A stretch of 64,000 nucleotides of DNA, taken from JAAYDS01 sp012729155. Lineage in GTDB: Bacteria; Chloroflexota; Anaerolineae; UBA1429. The notes under the pieces were generated by a model. It did no database searches. It saw nothing but the letters and a program-made list of their open reading frames with translations, and was not told where the DNA came from. This document shows, one piece after another, positions 40,917 through 49,715 of this stretch. The stretch spans positions 1 through 64,000 of the forward strand of contig DAIPBO010000016.1 in the NCBI GenBank assembly GCA_036774405.1. The letters run 5' to 3'. Each line of letters opens with the position of its first letter. Position 1 is the stretch's first letter. Position numbers and translations under genes: made by a program.

Positions 40917-41744
40917 CTAGTCTAGCAGGCGGAACGACTCGGCGATCTCGACAAAGGTGGCCTCATAGTCGGGCCAGGCGTCCTCGACCACGGCCAGGGT
41001 CAGCATCCACATAGTGCGCTCTTGCAGATAGGCGTACTGATACTGCAGGGTGTTGGCCGTGGCGGCGGGCATGCGCACGGTAAAGCGCGCTACGTCGAGC
41101 CCGTTGATCTCGAGGCCGCAGGTGGCATCGACGAGCTCCAGGCCCATCTCGGCGTAGGCGTCGGGCAGAGACACGCAGAGCGCCTCGCTCCCAAAAGGCA
41201 GCGGCAGCGCCTGGCTGAGCACGTTGGCGCTGGCATAGCCCCGACCGGCCAGCTCGCTGTCCATGGCGTAGAACTGGTACATGGCCGCCAGCGTCTCCAC
41301 GTCGAGCGCGCCCTCGGCCCAGCCGGCCAGCTCGGGGTTCTCTTCAGCCAGGCTGTCGAGAAAGTAGTCAAAGCTCCCTTCGTCCAGCTCGACCGCCTTC
41401 CAGCGCGCGGGCAGCGCCAGCGCAAACGCCTCGGTGGTGTGCAGCACCTGTCCGGGCGGCGGCACGTCGGGCGCGGGGATCGCAGGCGCCACAGTCGGCG
41501 GCGCCACAGTCGGCGGCGCCACAGTCGGCGGCGCCACAGTCGGCGGCGCCACGGTCGGCAGCGCCACGGTCGGCGGCATCGACGTGGGCCGCGGCGTGGC
41601 CGTGGGCAGCGGTGCCATGGTCGGCGGCGCCAGCGTAGGCGCTGTCGTCGGCGTGGGTGCGGCGGCCAGCGGCGGCAAGAGGGCGCAGCCGCACAGGCTC
41701 AACGCAGCCACGAGCAGCATGGCGAGGCGTGGGTATGGGCGCAT
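40917..41744 (-). CDS. Lipoprotein with PTVAP-repeat stalk
   Basis: A 275-aa surface lipoprotein. The signal ends in a lipobox-like LSLCGC (Cys at about residue 20). Residues about 30-95 are a Pro/Thr stalk with near-exact PTVAPP repeats. The remaining 180 residues form a soluble domain (FALALPARWKAVELDEGSFD and later), resembling the small alpha-beta stress-type domains of surface lipoproteins. AGGAGAG precedes ATG 41744. The 15-bp repeats can change number by slippage, which would alter stalk length. I do not know the function. Confidence 0.75.
   Translation of the reverse strand: MRPYPRLAMLLVAALSLCGCALLPPLAAAPTPTTAPTLAPPTMAPLPTATPRPTSMPPTVALPTVAPPTVAPPTVAPPTVAPPTVAPAIPAPDVPPPGQVLHTTEAFALALPARWKAVELDEGSFDYFLDSLAEENPELAGWAEGALDVETLAAMYQFYAMDSELAGRGYASANVLSQALPLPFGSEALCVSLPDAYAEMGLELVDATCGLEINGLDVARFTVRMPAATANTLQYQYAYLQERTMWMLTLAVVEDAWPDYEATFVEIAESFRLLD
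41488..41577 (-). repeat. Six tandem 15-bp repeats (PTVAP stalk)
   Basis: Four identical copies of GCCACAGTCGGCGGC (plus-strand reading) and two with one or two changes lie end to end. They keep the reading frame of the lipoprotein, so gain or loss of copies would change only stalk length. Confidence 0.9.
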
Positions 41745-41797
41745 GGGGCTCTCCTAAGAATGGGCTGTCGACCGCAGCACGCTCTTCCCTCGGCCCG

Positions 41798-41826
41798 ATC
41801 GTACTGCGCGCCCACACCGCCGTCAA
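41798..41826 (-). promoter_or_regulatory. Promoter of the PTVAP lipoprotein
   Basis: On the minus strand TTGACG (41826-41821), 17 bp, TACGAT (41803-41798), 53 bp before ATG 41744. Confidence 0.5.
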
Positions 41827-41917
41827 GCGGCCGCTGACACCCCCAGGCGGCCTTGCTGCGCAAATCGGCCGACGGGTGTACAATCGCGCGAGGCAATCTC
41901 ACCTGCTGCGAGGCGCC

Positions 41918-43072
41918 ATGCTGCGAAGACAACTGCTGATCGGCTTTGCGGGCTACCTGCTGGTGGGCACCGGCGCGGTGCTGGTGCCCTCGCTGATGCC
42001 CGCCATCACCGCCGAGTTCACCGCCATGGGCCTCTCGCTGGCGGTGGTGGGCCTGCTGGTGCCGGCCACCAGCGTGGGGCGCATCTTTGGCATTCTGGTG
42101 GCGGGTTATGGCGCCGACCGTCTGGGCGGCGAGCGGCTGGTGTGGCTGACGGCGCTGCTGCTGGCCGCGGCGCTGGCGCTGACGGCGGGGGCCATCCACT
42201 GGGCGCTGCTGATGCTGGGCTATGTGGTGGTGGGGCTGGTGCAGGGGGCGCTCTCAACGGGCATCAACGCCATGATCTCTGATGCCGCCCACGAGGCGCG
42301 CGCCCGCGCCCTCAACACGCTGCACGGCGTGTATGGCCTGGGCGCGGCCCTCTCGCCGGTGGCCATCGGCGCGCTGGTGGGCACGGGCCTGCCATGGCGC
42401 TGGATTCTGGCGGGCGTGGGCGCGCTGTGGCTGGCCTATGGCCTGGTGGCGCGCTGGCTGGCGCAGGGCCAGGCCCCCGCCGCCACGGCGCAGGGCGGGC
42501 AGCAGTGGCGCCTGTCGATGCTGCTCGAGCGGCCCTTTTTGGCGCTGTTTACGATCGCGTTCATCTACAACGGCATCGCCAGCAGCCTGCTCAACTGGGT
42601 GGCGCTCTATACGCAGGGGCTGGGCGGCTTTAGCGCGCTGGCCTCGGTGTCGATGGTCTCGGTGTTCTATGTGGCGCTGACGGCGGGGCGCTTTGCCTGC
42701 GCGGCGCTGGCCGAGCGGCTGGGCTATGGCCGCACCTTTATGGCGCTGGCCGTGGGCGTGCTGCTGGCCTACCCGCTGGTGCTGCTGCGCGTGCACCCGC
42801 TGGTCGTCTCGGCGGGGGTGTTTGGCGTGGGGCTGAGCCTGTCGGGGCTGTTCCCCACGGCGCTGGCCGACGCCGCCAAACGCTACCCCGGGCAGACGGG
42901 CGCCGTCACCGGCACGTTGACGGTGGCGCTCACGCTGGGGTCGATCATCCCGCCGGTGTGGACGGGCTTTGTGGCCGACGCCGCCGGCCTGCACACGGCG
43001 CTGAGCGTCAACTATGCCCTGGCGCTGCTCTTGCTCGGGCTGGCGCGCTACCTGTGGCGCCGGCCCGCCTAG
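41918..43072 (+). CDS. Major facilitator superfamily transporter 1
   Basis: A 384-aa MFS permease with about twelve membrane helices. The loop 2-3 signature appears as GYGADRLGGERLVW, the normal G-x(4)-D-x-x-G-x-R motif in altered form. ALSTGINAMISDAAHEARAR with LNTLHGVYGLGAALSP is typical of the FucP/sugar-type and drug MFS groups. The C-terminal half repeats the pattern with YGRTFMALAVG. ATG 41918 follows GAGG, and the frame further upstream to 41657 is antisense to the lipoprotein. Its stop overlaps that of the convergent transporter gene. The substrate is unknown, but sugars are plausible from the neighbourhood. Confidence 0.88.
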   Translation: MLRRQLLIGFAGYLLVGTGAVLVPSLMPAITAEFTAMGLSLAVVGLLVPATSVGRIFGILVAGYGADRLGGERLVWLTALLLAAALALTAGAIHWALLMLGYVVVGLVQGALSTGINAMISDAAHEARARALNTLHGVYGLGAALSPVAIGALVGTGLPWRWILAGVGALWLAYGLVARWLAQGQAPAATAQGGQQWRLSMLLERPFLALFTIAFIYNGIASSLLNWVALYTQGLGGFSALASVSMVSVFYVALTAGRFACAALAERLGYGRTFMALAVGVLLAYPLVLLRVHPLVVSAGVFGVGLSLSGLFPTALADAAKRYPGQTGAVTGTLTVALTLGSIIPPVWTGFVADAAGLHTALSVNYALALLLLGLARYLWRRPA

Positions 43073-44301
43073 GGCCAGACGGTCAGCCGCAGCCAGAGGG
43101 CGCCCAGGGCCAGCGTCAGCAGGGTGATGAGCGCCCCCGCACGGGTATACTCGCCCAGCGTCAGGCGCACGCCGCGGCTGCCGGCGCTCTCGGCTACGAT
43201 CAGGTTGGCCACCGAGCCCAGCAGCGTCAGGTTGCCCGCCAGCGTCGAGGCCATGGCCAGCGTCAGCCAGCCGGCGGCGGGGTTGGCCAGGCCCGCGGCC
43301 ACCGGCTTGAGCAGCAGCACCGCCGGCACGTTCGACACGAGGTTGCTCAACAGCGCGGTGGCGCCCGTGAGCCCCCACACGCTCACGCCGCCATCGAGGC
43401 GCGCCAGCGCAAACAGCCGCGCGGTGACGCCGTTGAGCTCTAGCACGCCGCTCAACACAAACAGCCCCATAAAGAACAGCAGCAGCCCCCAGTCGCACTG
43501 GCCCAACACCTGCTCGGGCTCGACGCGCCGCGTGACGAGCAGGGCGCAGGCCGCCACAAAGGCCGCCAGCGCCACCGGCGCCCCCACGGCAAAGGCCACC
43601 AACAGCGCTCCCACCACCAGCAGGCTCTTGAGCAGCAGCGTGCGGTCGAGCGGCGCGGGGCTGGCCGCCGCGACGCCGGCCCAGCGCCCAGGCGCAAACT
43701 CGTCGCGATAGAGCAGCACCAGCACCGCCCACACCACGCCCAGCCCCAGCAGCGCCACCGGCGCCAGCGCCGCCGCAAAGCGCAGGTAGGGCAGGCCCGA
43801 CGCCAGCCCGATGATCATGTTCTGCGGGTTGCCGGTGATGGTGGCCGTAGAGCCCACGTTGGCCGCGGCCGCCAGCGCGATCAGATAGGGCGTGGGGCGG
43901 CGCCGTGCGCTGGCCGTCACCTCGAGCACCAGCGGCGTGAACAGCAGGCAGATGGTGTCGTTGATCAGCAGCGCGCTCAGCAGCCCCGCCGCGGCGATCT
44001 CGACGGCCAGCAGCCCGCGCGGCGAGCGCGTCAGCCGCAGCAGCGCCCCACCCACCCAGCCAAAGAAACCCGCCAGCCGCAGGTTGGCGTTGATCACCAT
44101 CATGCTGAACAGCAGCACGATGGTGTCTACATCTACCAGCGCCGCCAACTGGCCAAAGGCCACCTGCCGCGTGACCAGCAACAGCCCCACGCCCACCAGG
44201 GCCATGCTGGTGCGGTTGAGCCTGAGCCCAGGCACGCGCCCCACGGCGATGCCAGCATAGGTGAGCGCCACCACGGGCAGGGTGAGCCAGGTGTCGAGCA
44301 T
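43069..44301 (-). CDS. Anion permease (ArsB/CitM/SLC13-like ion transporter superfamily)
   Basis: A 410-aa membrane protein with about eleven helices. The two halves each carry the hairpin motif of this superfamily: LLINDTICLLFTPLVLEVTA with NVGSTATITGNPQNMIIG, and LLSNLVSNVPAVLLLKPV with STLAGNLTLLGSVANLIV. It probably exchanges an inorganic or organic anion (arsenite, citrate or a dicarboxylate) against H+ or Na+. No arsenic genes are close by. The start at 44301 was chosen because the frame upstream to 44376 has no ribosome site. It overlaps the MFS stop by 4 bp in convergent orientation. Confidence 0.85.
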   Translation of the reverse strand: MLDTWLTLPVVALTYAGIAVGRVPGLRLNRTSMALVGVGLLLVTRQVAFGQLAALVDVDTIVLLFSMMVINANLRLAGFFGWVGGALLRLTRSPRGLLAVEIAAAGLLSALLINDTICLLFTPLVLEVTASARRRPTPYLIALAAAANVGSTATITGNPQNMIIGLASGLPYLRFAAALAPVALLGLGVVWAVLVLLYRDEFAPGRWAGVAAASPAPLDRTLLLKSLLVVGALLVAFAVGAPVALAAFVAACALLVTRRVEPEQVLGQCDWGLLLFFMGLFVLSGVLELNGVTARLFALARLDGGVSVWGLTGATALLSNLVSNVPAVLLLKPVAAGLANPAAGWLTLAMASTLAGNLTLLGSVANLIVAESAGSRGVRLTLGEYTRAGALITLLTLALGALWLRLTVWP

Positions 44302-44437
44302 GCGGGGCCTCGCAGCATAAAGCTGCCCGCTAGCATAGGCCAAACCCCGCCAGCGCCAAGTGCACCACGTGAGCATTTCGTGATAGCCCCCTCGCTACAC
44401 TGGCGTGAGAACGGCCAAGTTGCGCCTCTGGTTCGAT

Positions 44438-44466
44438 TTGGCGTCTTTACGCTGGTGCGTTAAGAT
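44438..44466 (+). promoter_or_regulatory. Possible promoter of the propeller-C39 gene
   Basis: TTGGCG (44438-44443), 17 bp, TAAGAT (44461-44466), 70 bp before the GTG at 44537. The remainder of the 235-bp gap shows nothing else clear. Confidence 0.35.
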
Positions 44467-44536
44467 GATCGAACCATGCCGAAGCGGGTTGACGCGCAAC
44501 GCGGCCCGCTGAATCCATCATCTTGCCGAGGTTGCC

Positions 44537-46729
44537 GTGACGCTTCGCCTGGGTCGCTGGTTGCTCGTTGGGTCTGCGCTGTGCCTGCTGCTGGGCCTAC
44601 TGCTGGTTTCGGTGACGGCTGCTGGCGCAACGGCCGCTGGCGCAACGGCCGCTGTAGCAGCGGCCGACGCCCCCACCAGTGTAGCGCACGCCGACCTCGG
44701 CGGTGCCCTGCCGCCCGACGCGGTGGTCTACATCCACGAAGGCGCCGTGTGGCTCGCGGCCGCAGACGGCACTGCCGCCCGCGCCCTCAGCAGCAACGGC
44801 CGCGCCCTCGAGGCCGCCCTCTCGCCCGATGGCCGCCAGGTGGCCTACCTGCTGGCGCCGCCCGCAGTGCTGGCCGCCGGCATGGCGCCGCTGCCGGTAC
44901 AGCTCTGGCTGACCGATCTGGCCACGGGCGAGACGCACACCCTGCTCGACAGCCTGGTCGAGCGCAGCCAGCTTGCCTGGTCGCCCGACGGCGCACGGCT
45001 GGCCCTGGTGCAGGGCGCCAGCCTGCAGGTGTTGACGCTGCAGCGCAGTGCCGAGGCCGGCGCGCTCTACGCCGTATCGTCGCAGGCCGTAGCGGTCGAC
45101 ACACTCTCGGCCGATGGCCTGGCCTACAGCAGCTACGCCTGGGCGCCAGACAGCAGCGGGCTGGTGGCGCTGCTGGCCGATGCGGCCGACCACCAGCGCC
45201 TGGTGCGCGTCGACGCCGAGGGTCTGGTCGACCTGCCTCTGCCAGACGAGCTGGCGACGGGCGATCCCGAGCTTGTGGCCGTGGCGCTGCACCCAGCTGG
45301 TCAAACGCTGGCCCTGCTCGACGGGCGCGGTGGGCTGTGGGCCATAGCGCCCTTTGGCGCGGACCCAGAGGACAGCACGCCGCTGGTGACGTCAGAGGTG
45401 GCGCTGGCCGCCTTTGCCTGGGCGCCAGACGGGCGGCAGCTGGCCTATGCCGACCGCCGCGGCGGGCTGTGGCTGGCCCCCACCGACGCGGCCGGCCTGC
45501 CCAACGAGGCGGCTGTGCGCCTGGGCCGGCTCAGTGCGCCGGCGCTGGCGCTGCAGTGGCGCGAGGGTCGGCTCTGTGCCACGCTGACGGTGCGCGGCGG
45601 CAGCGCCAGCGTCACCTTTGATGTGGCCGCGCGCTCTCTGAGCGCCGTGGGCCTGGTCGACGCCCTCAGCGCGCAAGATGCGCCCCCCGCCAACCCGCCC
45701 ATGCTGGCCGAGGCCACGGCGCCCTTTGACTGGTTCCGCTACCAGGGCGCGGCCGAGAGCGGCGCCTGCGCCAGCGTCAACTGCGGGCCCACCTCGGCGG
45801 CCATGGGCATCCAGTTCGGGCGCAACGGGCTGGTGGTGCCCATCAGCGAGGTGCGCAGCTACATCAGCGGCGGCGACTGCCCCGTGACCAACTCGGCCGA
45901 TCTGCGCTCGGCGCTGGCCAACTGGGGCGTGCCCTACCGCAACATCTATGGCATGGCCGCGGTCGAGGCGGCGCTGCAGGCGGGGCACATTGTGCTGACG
46001 CCCGTCATCATGGGAGATATCTCGCCTGGCCCCGATTACGAGTCTTGGAACTCGAACGCCAGCCTCAACTATGGGCGCTATTACGCCTATGCCAGCGGCC
46101 ACTGGCTGGTGGTGCGCGGCATCACGGCCGACCGCGGCTGGGTCAAGGTGTACGACCCCAACGTGTGGGAGAGCGGCAAGTACCATTATGACAACGGCGC
46201 GCCCAAGGGCCGCGACCGGCTCTACCCCTATGCCGAGTTCGCCCGCGCCTTTGCCGGCAACTCGAACTGGGCTATCGAGGTGACCGCGGCGCCGCCGCCC
46301 GCGTCGCCCACGCCACCGCCCTCGCCCACGCCGCCGCCACCCACGGCCACGCCGGTGGTCTCTGCTACGCCGCCGCCGCCCACGGCCACACCGCCGCCCT
46401 CGGCCGCGCCGGCCACGCCCGAGGACCTCTATGCCACCCGCGGGCTGCATCCCGACCGCATCGAGCTCTCGTGGCAGGCGGCCAGCGGCACCACCTTTTA
46501 CACCGTGCACCGCTCGGCGCAGGGCAGCAGCGTGCGCTGGTATCTGGGCAACCCCACGCAGCCGGCGTGGACCGATCGTCAGCCCGAGCCCGGCGTCACC
46601 TACGACTATTGGGTGACGGCCTGCAACCACCTGGGCTGCAGCGATTATGCCGGCCCGGCCAGCGGCTGGCTGGGCGAGCCGCCGCCGCCGCGCAGCTGGC
46701 TGCCCATCTTTGGGCTGCGCCCACAGTAG
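44537..46729 (+). CDS. Secreted beta-propeller / C39-like peptidase / Fn3 protein
   Basis: A 730-aa exported protein. The GTG start gives a signal peptide with a GATAA-repeat cleavage region. Residues about 60-390 are TolB/WD40-type propeller blades, with repeated LSPDGRQVAYLL, WSPDGARLALVQ and WAPDGRQLAYAD motifs. A C39-like papain-fold peptidase follows (about 400-580): Cys416 in NCGPTSAAMG and His522 in GHWLVVRG, with YDPN behind it. A Pro/Thr linker (585-635) leads to one fibronectin III domain (about 640-710). A propeller fused to a C39-like protease is unusual and suggests peptide capture and cutting outside the cell. It is monocistronic. Confidence 0.8.
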   Translation: MTLRLGRWLLVGSALCLLLGLLLVSVTAAGATAAGATAAVAAADAPTSVAHADLGGALPPDAVVYIHEGAVWLAAADGTAARALSSNGRALEAALSPDGRQVAYLLAPPAVLAAGMAPLPVQLWLTDLATGETHTLLDSLVERSQLAWSPDGARLALVQGASLQVLTLQRSAEAGALYAVSSQAVAVDTLSADGLAYSSYAWAPDSSGLVALLADAADHQRLVRVDAEGLVDLPLPDELATGDPELVAVALHPAGQTLALLDGRGGLWAIAPFGADPEDSTPLVTSEVALAAFAWAPDGRQLAYADRRGGLWLAPTDAAGLPNEAAVRLGRLSAPALALQWREGRLCATLTVRGGSASVTFDVAARSLSAVGLVDALSAQDAPPANPPMLAEATAPFDWFRYQGAAESGACASVNCGPTSAAMGIQFGRNGLVVPISEVRSYISGGDCPVTNSADLRSALANWGVPYRNIYGMAAVEAALQAGHIVLTPVIMGDISPGPDYESWNSNASLNYGRYYAYASGHWLVVRGITADRGWVKVYDPNVWESGKYHYDNGAPKGRDRLYPYAEFARAFAGNSNWAIEVTAAPPPASPTPPPSPTPPPPTATPVVSATPPPPTATPPPSAAPATPEDLYATRGLHPDRIELSWQAASGTTFYTVHRSAQGSSVRWYLGNPTQPAWTDRQPEPGVTYDYWVTACNHLGCSDYAGPASGWLGEPPPPRSWLPIFGLRPQ

Positions 46730-46760
46730 CGCGGGGGTCTTGCGCACGAGGCGCCCGCGC

Positions 46761-48047
46761 CTAGGCCACCTCACCGACGGTGGCGCGCTCGTGCAGGGCG
46801 CGGGTGGCCACCAGCAGCGCGGCCGCGGCCATGGTCAGCGCCGCGACAAACAGGGCGCCATAGCCCAGGCGCGCCACCAGCGTGCCAGCCAGCAGCGGCG
46901 CCAGCAACGCCATGCCGCCGGCCACGGTGTTTGAGAGCGCCACATAGCCCGCGCGCCGATCGGACGGGGCATAGCCCACGATCCAGTTGAGATAGCCCGA
47001 CATCATGCTGCTGCTGGCCAGGCCAGAGAGCGCAAAGCCCAGATAGAGCGCCCAGGGGCCCAGCCGCCCGGCAGCCAGCGCGCAGGCGGGCAACAGCAGC
47101 GCGCCCACCATCGACAGGCGCAGCGCCAGCAGATTGCTGCGCGCGCCCAGCCAGGTATAGCCCAGCGCGCCCACAATGCTGCCTCCAGTCTGCATGGCCA
47201 GCAGCATGGGCACCGCCACGGCGCTATCCAGGCCCAGCGGCCCCGTGGCATGGCCGACGTAATAGGGGCTGGCCATCATGAACAGGCTCATCAGCACCCG
47301 CAGCACGATAAAGGCCCGCAGCGGGCCGTCGTGGCGGGCCTGAGCCCACAGCCGCCGCAGCGACAGGCCGGTCGGCGCGGCGTCGGCGAGTTCGACCGCG
47401 CCTGCAGGGGGCAGCTCGCGCACCAGCGGCACAGCGCCGATAGACAGCGCCGCCAGCGCCCCTGCAGCGCCAAAGAGCAGCGCATAGTTGCGCGGAAAGC
47501 CGCCCCGCGCCAGCGCCATGCCGATGACCGGCGTGAGCCCCAGCATGGCCACGCCGGTGATAAGCGCCGTCACCCCCAGCACGCGGGCGCGCCAGCGGTT
47601 ATCGAGGCTGTTGCCCGCCAGGTCGGCCCAGGCCACGCCCACCACGCCATCGCCCAGCGCCGCCAGGCCATAGCAGGCGAAAAAGGCGCCCAGCAGGCGC
47701 TCTGGGCTCGCCAGATCGGCCCGCCACAGCAGCACGGCAAACAGCAGCATCAACAGCCGCGCCACCGCGTTGGGCCCCACAAACCAGCCCTTTTTGCGGC
47801 GTGCGCGGGCCACCCAGGGCGCCACCAGCAGCTGCGGCAGCGTCTGGCCCACCATCCACAGGTTGCCCGCCAGGCCGATCAGCACCTCTGACGAGGTGAG
47901 GTGGCGCACCAGGTCGGGCACCACCGTCGATGCGCCCGTGATGCCCATGCCAAGGTTGATGAGCACGTTGTCGGCCAGAAACCAGGCGGCGTTGCGCCGA
48001 TAGATAGCCTCGCGCTCGGGGCTGTGGGTCGGGGCGAGGTCGCTCAT
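46761..48047 (-). CDS. Major facilitator superfamily transporter 2
   Basis: A 428-aa MFS permease with twelve predicted helices. The N-terminal half has NVLINLGMGITGASTVVPDL and WVARARRKKGWFVGP, matching the drug/sugar-type MFS group. ASSSMMSGYLNWIVGYAPSD with RRAGYVALSNTVAG is characteristic of the helix 10-11 region. It starts at ATG 48047, only 38 bp after the stop of the antiporter gene and on the same strand, so the two likely share a message. It converges with the C39-like gene. The substrate is unknown. Confidence 0.87.
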   Translation of the reverse strand: MSDLAPTHSPEREAIYRRNAAWFLADNVLINLGMGITGASTVVPDLVRHLTSSEVLIGLAGNLWMVGQTLPQLLVAPWVARARRKKGWFVGPNAVARLLMLLFAVLLWRADLASPERLLGAFFACYGLAALGDGVVGVAWADLAGNSLDNRWRARVLGVTALITGVAMLGLTPVIGMALARGGFPRNYALLFGAAGALAALSIGAVPLVRELPPAGAVELADAAPTGLSLRRLWAQARHDGPLRAFIVLRVLMSLFMMASPYYVGHATGPLGLDSAVAVPMLLAMQTGGSIVGALGYTWLGARSNLLALRLSMVGALLLPACALAAGRLGPWALYLGFALSGLASSSMMSGYLNWIVGYAPSDRRAGYVALSNTVAGGMALLAPLLAGTLVARLGYGALFVAALTMAAAALLVATRALHERATVGEVA

Positions 48048-48085
48048 GGGGCGGCAACCTGCGGCAGAGGCGACGGGGCGCTCAC

Positions 48086-49540
48086 CTAGGCCCGCGCCTC
48101 AACCTGTGCCGCTACGCGGCGGTACGAAGCCTCTTCAGACAGCACCAGCAGCCGGTCGCCGGCCTGCAACACCGTGCTGCCGCTGGGCACCACAAAGGCA
48201 TTGTCGCGCGCCACCAGGATCACCAGCAGGTCGTCGGGCAGATCGAGCGCGACGATGGCCTGCCCCACCACCCGCGATGTGGCGGGCACGGCGATCTCTT
48301 TGAGCTCGCTGTTGAGCCCCGCCATCGGCTCGAGGGCGATGGGATAGCGCACCTCGGCCGGCGCCGGCGCCTCGAGCTTGAGCCAGCGCGCCACGAGCGG
48401 GATGCTGGTGCCCTGCAACAGCACCGAGGTGAGCACCACAAAGAACACCACGTTAAAGATCAGCTCGGCCTCGGCGATGCCCGCCAGCAGCGGAAAGGTG
48501 GCCAGGATGATGGGCGCCGCGCCGCGCAGGCCCACCCACGAGACAAAGGCGCGCTCGCGCCAGGCAAAGGGGCTACGCAGCATCCCCAAGAGCACCGCGA
48601 CGGGCCGCCCCAGCAGCATCAGCACCGCAGCCAGCAGCAGGCTGGCGGCGGCCACCGGCAGCAGCCGCGAGGGAAACACCAGCAGCCCCAGCGTACAGAA
48701 CATGGCGATCTGCATCAGCCACGAGAGGCCGTCGTGAAAGCGGATCAGGCTGCGCTTGTGCACAAAGGGATGGTGCGCCAGCACGATGCCGGCCACATAC
48801 ACCGCCATAAAGCCACTGCCGCCCAGCGCATCGGTGACGCCAAAGACGAGCGTCACCAGCGCCAGCGTCAGCACCGCATAGAGGCCGTCATAGCCCAGGC
48901 GCACGCGGTTGATGACCCACAGCATGGCGCGCCCGCCCAGATAGCCCAGCGCCACGCCCACCAGCATCTGCTGCGCCAGCATCAGCAGCAGGCTCCAGGG
49001 TGAGAGCCCAGGCGTGGTCAGCAGGCGGATGAGCCCCACAGTGAGAAAGATGGCCATGGGGTCGTTACTGCCAGATTCGAGCTCGAGCAGCGGCTTGAGG
49101 CGGCCCGAGAGGTGCACGCCTTTGGAGCGCAGCACCGCAAACACCGCGGCCGCGTCGGTGGATGACATGATGGCAGCCAGCAACAGCGCCACAGTCAGCG
49201 GCAGGTCAAAGATCAGCCGCGCCGCCAGCCCCACAATGCCCGCCGTGATGGCCACGCCCACCGTCGCCAGGATGAGCGACTGCGGCAGCACCGGCCGCAC
49301 CTCGTTCCAGTCTGTGCTCAGGCCGCCCGCAAACAAGATCAGCATCAACGCCACAATGCCCACGGCCTGGGCAATCGCGGGGTCGTCAAAGTAGATGCCG
49401 CCTGGCCCCTCAGAGCCCGCCAGCATGCCCAGCGCCAAGAACAAGAGCAGCGCGGGCACGCCGTAACGGTCAGAGACCTTGCTGGCCAGCACACCGGCCA
49501 ACAGCAGTATGGCGACGCCGAGCAGGATGTAGGTGATCAT
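48086..49540 (-). CDS. Cation/proton antiporter with TrkA-C domain (NhaP2-like)
   Basis: A 484-aa CPA1-type antiporter. The membrane domain (about residues 1-390) includes the ion-site motif MSSTDAAAVFAVLRSKG and LLELESGSNDPMAIFL, the conserved S-N-D-P. Residues about 405-480 form a TrkA-C/RCK-type regulatory domain (AVPATSRVVGQAIVALDLPD and LVARDNAFVVPSGSTVLQAG with GDRLLVL). This arrangement is that of the K+/H+ antiporter NhaP2/CvrA. It should expel K+ or Na+ in exchange for H+. AGGAG precedes ATG 49540. It is the first gene of a two-gene unit with the MFS transporter. Confidence 0.9.
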   Translation of the reverse strand: MITYILLGVAILLLAGVLASKVSDRYGVPALLLFLALGMLAGSEGPGGIYFDDPAIAQAVGIVALMLILFAGGLSTDWNEVRPVLPQSLILATVGVAITAGIVGLAARLIFDLPLTVALLLAAIMSSTDAAAVFAVLRSKGVHLSGRLKPLLELESGSNDPMAIFLTVGLIRLLTTPGLSPWSLLLMLAQQMLVGVALGYLGGRAMLWVINRVRLGYDGLYAVLTLALVTLVFGVTDALGGSGFMAVYVAGIVLAHHPFVHKRSLIRFHDGLSWLMQIAMFCTLGLLVFPSRLLPVAAASLLLAAVLMLLGRPVAVLLGMLRSPFAWRERAFVSWVGLRGAAPIILATFPLLAGIAEAELIFNVVFFVVLTSVLLQGTSIPLVARWLKLEAPAPAEVRYPIALEPMAGLNSELKEIAVPATSRVVGQAIVALDLPDDLLVILVARDNAFVVPSGSTVLQAGDRLLVLSEEASYRRVAAQVEARA

Positions 49541-49560
49541 GGGCGTTTCTCCTGGTCCGT

Positions 49561-49589
49561 AGAATAACGGCGCTGCGGCGATGTCGCAA
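49561..49589 (-). promoter_or_regulatory. Promoter of the antiporter-MFS unit
   Basis: On the minus strand TTGCGA (49589-49584), 17 bp, TATTCT (49566-49561), 20 bp before ATG 49540. Confidence 0.45.
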
Positions 49590-49670
49590 ACCGCCGGCCG
49601 CCGTGCGAAGGAGAAAAAAAGATGCGCCACGCAGCCGCCGCGCGCGACGCCAGCTGACGCCCCCCTGCCC

Positions 49671-49685
49671 TATACTGACGTCAGT
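49671..49685 (+). promoter_or_regulatory. TATACT -10 box joined to a perfect 12-bp palindrome
   Basis: TATACT (49671-49676) runs into the perfect palindrome ACTGACGTCAGT (49674-49685), 30 bp before the VWA start. The dyad overlaps the expected transcription start, so it could be an operator. No good -35 accompanies it. Confidence 0.4.
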
Positions 49686-49715
49686 GCGTGGCGCCAGGCC
49701 ACGGGGAGGCGCACC

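Noticed and set aside
41488..41577. CRISPR or integration repeat
   Set aside because: The 15-bp units are in frame in a coding region and encode a PTVAP stalk.
44537..44680. Short GCAACGGCCGCTG repeats at the start of the propeller gene as a regulatory repeat
   Set aside because: They encode the Ala-rich end of the signal peptide and stay in frame.
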